Positions 57,601 to 64,000 of a DNA stretch of 64,000 nucleotides are shown in pieces; position 1 is the stretch's first letter, and every line of letters starts with the position of its first letter. The translations under genes were made by a program, and so were the position numbers. A model generated the notes under the pieces. The model searched no databases and was not told where the DNA came from. It saw only the letters and a list, made by a program, of their open reading frames with translations. The DNA comes from Microthyrium microscopicum (taxonomy: Eukaryota > Ascomycota > Dothideomycetes > Microthyriales > Microthyriaceae): the NCBI GenBank assembly GCA_010405405.1, contig MU004236.1, forward strand, positions 2,238,070-2,302,069, read 5' to 3'.

Positions 57601-60600
57601 AGAGTAAAAATAATTATATTTAGATTAGTTATAAGTAATAAAGAAGATATATTCTACTCTAACTTTAGTAGCTAGTATATAAAAATAATTACATACTATA
57701 TAAGCTATTATTAAGTAGAGGTCTAGATTATTATTTTCTTTCTATATAAAGAAGAGATTATTATTCTTTATAGATACTATTATTATATTAGTAAATTATA
57801 AATAATATAATAATAAAGATATACTACTTTTAAAGTATTATATAAACTTATTAAATAAAGATAAGCTAATTAGACTATTATCTACTATAACGTTATTATT
57901 ATCTATAATTAGTTCTATATTATTAGATTAAGTATTTAAATTACTATACTTCTTAAGCTAAACTTTATAAAGGTCTTTAATTATTATGTTATGCTAAGAT
58001 AAACTATTTAAACTAAGGTAGTCCTTCTACTAAGGGTTAGTAAAAGTAGACTTAGCTATATAAAGAGATAATAATTAATTAAAAATATAAATACGCTATA
58101 GTTAGATATTAGTTTATATTAAGTTAAAGTATATTTATAGTTTCTCTTAAGCCTCTTTTAGACTAGACTAAAGTTTACTCTACTAATATAGTTAAATACT
58201 TACTAGTATATATTTACCTAAAATAGCCTTCTTATTATTAATATATTAAAAAAGCTTTTAGAAGTATAAAAGGACTTTATAGATAGATAAAGCCTTAGAT
58301 CTACTAAGAATTTAGGTTATAGTATTAAATAAAGTAGTAAGCTAAACTAAATACTTAATATTAGCCTATTCTATATTAAATAGTATAAGAATCCTTACTT
58401 ATTACTAATTCTTCTTTTTTCTAGCTTTATAAGCTTTAGTAATAAGGAAGTATATAAAGAGTATCTTAATAATTTAAAGGCAAAGTCTTATTATTATTAT
58501 TAAATTCTAGCATATTTTAATATCTTAGATTAGCTAAAAATTACTATAAAGATTAAGATTATTCTAGTATTTATTAATAGGGTATAGATTAGATATTTAA
58601 GATTTATTAAAATAAAAACTAGCTAAGTAAGTAAGGAACCTAAAGAAATATAATTTAGAGGAGCTAATATACTTAGTAATACTATAGGCCTAGACTATAT
58701 TAGCTATTCTAATTAATACTTTTTTAATTTACTAAAAATAAGAACTAACTTACTTTATATAAAGTAAGAGTAATTAAGTTATATTTTATAGCAAGTTTTC
58801 TTTTCTTTAAAATATCTTCTTTAATAAATACTTATTTAATTTCTTTATCTATAGACTTATAGCTAAGATAAAAAAGTAAAGTGCCTTATACTAGTTAAAT
58901 AATATAGGATATATAAAGAACTTAAATAATACTTATAGTATGCTTAAAGTATTAATATATATTTAATATAAATACTATTATCTTATTATTATTAGTATTA
59001 TTAATTATAATAGAGTAAACCTTCTTAGTAATACTATATTAATTAAATATATTACCTATAAGTTTAGTGTAAGCTTTATCTATAAACTTTCTAATAATAG
59101 AAAGAAAGCTAAGAAGCTTCTTTTTTTATTTCTACTATAAAGTAATTTATTATTTAATAATAGCTAAGTACTCTTTATAAATAAAATTTAAAAACTACCT
59201 ATCTAGCTAAATACTAATATATATATTGTTACCTAGCTAAATAAACTCTTTTCTTACTACTTTATAAGATTAATTGCAACTTATCTTATAATTTCTAAAG
59301 TAATAGTTTTCTATAAAGTAAATTAAGGTTAAATACCTAGTAGTATATAGTAGTTAATAACTTACTATATAAATTATAATTTAAATATATTAAGAGAAAG
59401 ACCCTTAGCTATAATTAAATATACCTATAAAGTAAGAAAATCTTATAACGTAATCTTATGCTTATTAAAGCTATAAGTAGCCTTAAGCTTTATGTTATAT
59501 ATTTATAAATATTATAATTAGTAATAGTATAGCATAGTAGAAATTAAATATACTAAAGTTATAGTTAATCTTATTTAATTAAGTATAATCTAATCTTTAT
59601 TACTTTTAGCTATAGTAATATTATTATAATCCTAGGAAGTAATATACTTATTAAGTAATCTTTACCTAATAAGGAAAATACTAATATTATCTTTATAGAG
59701 GTAGTAATATTTAAGGAACTTATAATAATAAATATAGTAATAATAAGGCTAGTTAGTAGACTTAAAGGCGTTTACTTATATACTATTCTAAATAGGGCTT
59801 TTTTTCTTACTATACTAATAAGGATCTATTCGTATAGAAATTAGCCTTTCTTAGTTAATAGTAAACTAGGATATAATTTACTACTAAGTCTAGAAATAGT
59901 TATTAGTATCCTTACTCTATAAATATGCCTTCTTCTTTTAATTACTAGATTCCTCTAATACTTTAAGTATTATACTAGAAATAGAAGAAGTAGGTACTAA
60001 TAAGCTAGAAGGTAGTATACTAATAAGAAAGTTTAGGATAGTACTATTAGTAGTAGTACCTCTATCTTAGATAGTAAGTTATAATAATAAGAAGGAAGTT
60101 ATTAAGCTAGCTCTAGATATAAAGAAATTAGAGGTAAAAATAAAGGAAGACATAATTTAGAGTAGCGTTAACTTTATTAAAAAAACCTAAGGTTTTAAAG
60201 AAATAAAATTAGTAAGTTAAAAAAGTATTAATTAGAAATCTAGTACTATTTATATTATCTTATAATATTATTTATAGAAACTTTTATTTATTCTTCCTTT
60301 TCTTTTAATATTAATTAATTATACTCTATATTCTAATTATCTACTTCTTAATTACGCTAATTTAACTAATTTAGTAATTTAGGAAGTAACTAATATAATG
60401 CGTTTCTTTTCCTAACCTCTTATATTACTATACTATTAAACTCTTTCTTAATCTATTATATTTTTTAGCCCTTCTTAGAACTACTTAGCCTAGTCTCCTT
60501 TCTTTAAAAGTAATTTTATAAACTAGAGATTTATAAAGTTATTCCTTTATATAATCTATACTTAGTTTAGTTATTACTAGTAGTTAGCTATCTTATCTTT

Positions 60601-62055
60601 CTTAACTAGTATATTTATTAAAAAGTAATACTAATTCTATTTAAGTAGTTATAATGCGCTATATAAGATATACTAAATCTAAAAATTATTTCTATAATTA
60701 ACTTTATTATGCTACTTAATATAATATTTAAACCTTAAAGTAAGAATATCCTAATAGCCTATTAATCTCTATACTTAATTTAAAAAAATAATATACTAAT
60801 TAACTTCTATTATATTTTCTCTATTATAGTAACAAAAAATACTATCTAAATTAACTTACTTATATCTTTATATCTAAATAATAATTAAATAGTAGAGAAT
60901 ATTTTAGTCTAAAAATAATTATAAGGCTAGGAATAAATAACTAGAGTACTCCTTACTTTAATTATCTTTAGTTATAAAAGTTATACTACTAGAAAAAATT
61001 ATAACTATTATTAGTAGCTATTTAAGAAATATTACTACTAAAGTATTTACTAAAAAATAATAATTAGCTACTTATAGATTATATAGTACTTTTATATAGA
61101 AAGTTTTAGAATTATAGTCTTAAAGAGTAAATAAGTATAGATATTAATAGTAAGAGATATAAGTAGTATTATTATTATTATAGTAATTTAAGTTTATACT
61201 ATTTATACTAACTAGAAATATTTATAATAGATTCTTTAAAGTTTATTATATAAAAGTATATAATTATAGTAGTAGAAATTTACTTAGTATAGTAAGATAA
61301 CTTCTATTATAATTTATTCTTAAGATTTACTACTTAGGAAAGTAGTAAAATAAATATAAATACTACTAAAAATTTAGTAAAAAAAAGAAGATAAAAAAAT
61401 AATAATAAGTAAAATCTAAAGTAAAGAGTAAAGTTAATATTATAACTTAAATAAACTTATAAAGGTTAAAAGGTTATATAAACTTAAAGAGTTTAGAGTT
61501 ATAGTTTTAGAATATAGCTATATTTAGTAATAGTATATAGATAATTTATTATAAAGAGTTAGAAGTAATAAAACTTATTAAGACTAGTATTTTATAATTA
61601 AGACGTACTAAACTTTATACTAGTATTAAGCTACTATTAAGGCTAAGTTTTAGAGAGTTATAAAAATATTAATTAGAATCTAGGAAGTCTATTATAGCTT
61701 TTACTTTTTAAAACGTTTATTTATTATAATATCTTTCTCTTATTAGTTTAAACTAAGTTCTACTAAGTTAAAAGTTAATATTCTAAATATTCTTATTTAT
61801 TATAAGCTATAAATTATTCTATAGCTTACTTTATTAAGTTATTTACTCCTTTTAATTAATTACTATATAATCTACGCCTTATTAACCTTTATTATATTAC
61901 TTTAGCTTACTTTATTATTTTAATGTAACTATATTCTCCTTAACTTTATTTACTTACTTCTTAGAATTTCTCTTCTAATCTTAAATTCTTTATAATTTCT
62001 ATGCTTATCTTTATTACTTTCTTTTTATCTATCTATAACCTTATTCTCTTCTTCT

Positions 62056-62420
62056 AACCTACTTATAACCTTATATTTTTTTTTATATACTACGCTCTTC
62101 TTTATTATTCTCTTTTAACCTACTTATAATCTTATACTCCTCTTTATATACTACGCTCTTCTTTATTACCCTTTTCTAACCTACTTATAACTTTATACTC
62201 CTTTTTATCTACTATGCTTTTCTTTATTTTTCTCTTTTAACTTACTTATAATTTTATACTCTTTTTTATATATTATACTCTTCTTTATTCTTCTTTTCTA
62301 ACCTACTTATAACCTTATACTTCTCTTTATTTACTATACTCTATTTTATTACCCTCTTTATATCTACTTATAACTTTACTTTTTTACTCTTTCTTTATCT
62401 ACCTTTTCTCTACTAATAAA
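62056..62420. repeat. Minisatellite with 61-bp period, about six units
   Basis: The word AACCTACTTATAA(C/T)(C/T)TTATA recurs at 62,056, 62,117, 62,178, 62,239, 62,300 and 62,361 (the last altered to TATCTACTTATAAC). Every step is exactly 61 bp. Each unit continues with a TACGCTCTTCTTTATTA-like segment and CTTTT. Units differ mainly by C/T changes, as expected after RIP. Since 61 is not a multiple of three, it is not a simple protein repeat. Confidence 0.85.
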
Positions 62421-64000
62421 AGTAAGCTATAAAACTTTTATTACTTATTTTATAACTTTTTATTCTTATTCTTTATATATCTCTAGTATTATTAAATAAG
62501 TATTATTATTTAAGTTATTTTTTTTGCTAATATTTCTTATAAATAATAATATTAGTAGCAAAGAAAAAAATATATAATTAATAAACTACTAATATTTTAT
62601 ATTCTAAAGAAATATTTATTTATATTATATTAAAAGTTTTTTAAGCTATTAAGTTAACTTTACTAATACTAGCCTATTATTAATACTATATTTAAGTTAT
62701 AATAAAAGTTTTATTATATCTATAAAATAATTTTTTTTAGGCTTAATTATTACTTACTACTAATACTATTTATATATACTCTTTTTCTTAAATAACTAAG
62801 AGCTTAAATTTAGACTAAGCTATTTATACTAATACGTTCTTAAAGTAATCTCTTAATAAATAGATATTTAAAATATAAAAGAAAAGTCTATAAAGTAAGA
62901 AGGTAACTTAAAAAGTTATAAAAGAAATTATTATATTTCTATCTTATTAGTCTAACTATATAAAAGAAACTTATAGTAATAAGTTAAAAACTTATAGCTA
63001 ATAAAAGTAGTATAAATTTATAATATAGCTTATAAATTAAAAGTCTTAGCTTTTAAAATAGAACTAGTATCTTTAATTAAAGCTAATAATAAATAATTAG
63101 AAAATATAACTATTTATATTAGAGCCTAATTACTTATTATATTAAGATTATAAAGTTAAAAATAGTAAATTAGATTTATATAAATTAGAATAAATAGTTC
63201 TATTTTAGTATTCTAATACTTTAAATAGTACTATATCTATAATTTTATTTTTTAATTAATATTTAATTATACTTTATTAGGAAAATATTATTTTTTAGAA
63301 CTCTAACTAGAGCTAATACTAATTAATAAGTATTCTTATCCTATCTAAATTAAGTATTAGTTATAATAAACTAACTTATATTTACTAAAAGAACTAAAAA
63401 GAATTTTATGCTTAAAGCTAGATATAAGTAAATCTCTATTACTAACTTCTTAAACTTTGCTAGTATCTTTTATACTAACTTCTAAGCTTTCTTTTAAAGC
63501 TCTAGGGTAAATAAACTATTAGTTTCCTAAACTTCTTAATCCTCTATCTTCTAAATTACTTTATTAAATAGTATTTCCTTTTAGAAGTTAGAGTACTAAG
63601 TTATTAAATTTATAATTACTTCTTACTTTATTTTAATAAAAATAAGACTAGTACTAAGAAAGTAACTACTATATTTATAATAAGTCTAGAAATTTATTAG
63701 TATTAATTTTAGTATTAGCTTTATTATATCTTATAATTACTTTATAGAATAATTTTAGAAATTTCTTCTAAGTATAAGTTAATAGCTAATATCTATAGTT
63801 AAAGTTTACTAACTCTTAATCCTTTTTCTAATTCTCTATAATATACAATCTAGTAAAGTCTAGAAAGTATTTCTTATATAGTATTAGTTAAATTTATATA
63901 TACTAAGTATAAAAAACTTATATTAAGAGTTTTTATAAGAATAAGAATCTAAAAATAGTAATAGTTTTTAATAAGGCTAATTTCCTTATTAGCTAAATCT

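Larger units (their letters stand above)
56517..64000. other. Second AT-rich, RIP-mutated island (runs off the right edge)
   Basis: Composition matches the left island: very AT-rich, CpA-poor, TAA/TAG in all frames. The first 150 bp contain many TTAGGT/ACCTAA words, some as inverted pairs (about 56,575-56,630), which may be an element's end. A degraded minus-strand reading frame is visible at about 56,880-57,600, and a 61-bp-period minisatellite at 62,056-62,420. I found no LTR pair or recognisable polymerase here. The element probably extends beyond the window, so its ends and class cannot be fixed. Confidence 0.75.

Noticed and set aside
1-64000. tRNA, rRNA or CRISPR features
   Set aside because: Reading for B-box-like GGTTCGANTCC words, rRNA blocks and regularly spaced palindromic repeats gave nothing convincing; a covariance-model search could still find a tRNA.

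Overview
This window comes from a filamentous ascomycete (Pezizomycotina; the class is not certain, a Leotiomycete is my guess). Genes are compact and carry many short introns of about 47-77 nt with clear GT(or GC)...CTAAC...AG signals. The proteins are typical of ascomycetes. The gene-bearing part is a balanced-composition block flanked by two extremely AT-rich islands that look like products of repeat-induced point mutation (RIP).

Layout. 1-340 is ordinary DNA with the probable 5' tip of a minus-strand gene running off the left edge. About 340-12,860 is an AT-rich island. It contains a complete but RIP-killed Ty3/Gypsy chromovirus-like LTR retrotransposon (2,070-10,805) with two 360-bp LTRs and a 5-bp CTTAA target duplication, a palindromic element (11,809-12,030), and an end zone rich in short AACCGTT and CCAAAATAAACC motifs. 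13,005-56,516 is the gene-rich block. From 56,517 to the right edge a second AT-rich island begins abruptly, apparently inside a gene, and carries a 61-bp-period minisatellite and an unidentified degraded minus-strand reading frame.

Genes, left to right: an MFS transporter (-) with an in-frame TAG; a Nit3/omega-amidase-type nitrilase (-); MOT1/BTAF1 (-); RPL16/uL13 (+); an AMP-binding acyl-CoA synthetase (+); two unrecognised genes (+); AP-3 sigma (-) divergent from frataxin (+); DPH3 (-); a small one-TM protein (-) divergent from cytosolic leucyl-tRNA synthetase (+); a protein with a degenerate HNH-like motif (+); a secreted/membrane cytochrome b561-type protein (+); a proline-rich coiled-coil membrane protein (+); a Zn(II)2Cys6 regulator (-) whose zinc cluster is split by an intron holding a 212-bp MITE; and a damaged unrecognised gene (-) beside the right island. 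Most are unrelated housekeeping genes for translation, transcription, Fe-S metabolism, diphthamide synthesis and vesicle traffic; I see no metabolic cluster.

Main points of interest: C-to-T type nonsense changes in the genes nearest both islands, consistent with RIP leakage; the MITE inside the zinc-cluster intron; two GC-AG introns and one NAGNAG acceptor supported by protein continuity; and an antisense reading frame between integrase and 3' LTR of the retrotransposon. Exon borders were deduced by hand from splice signals and reading-frame continuity.
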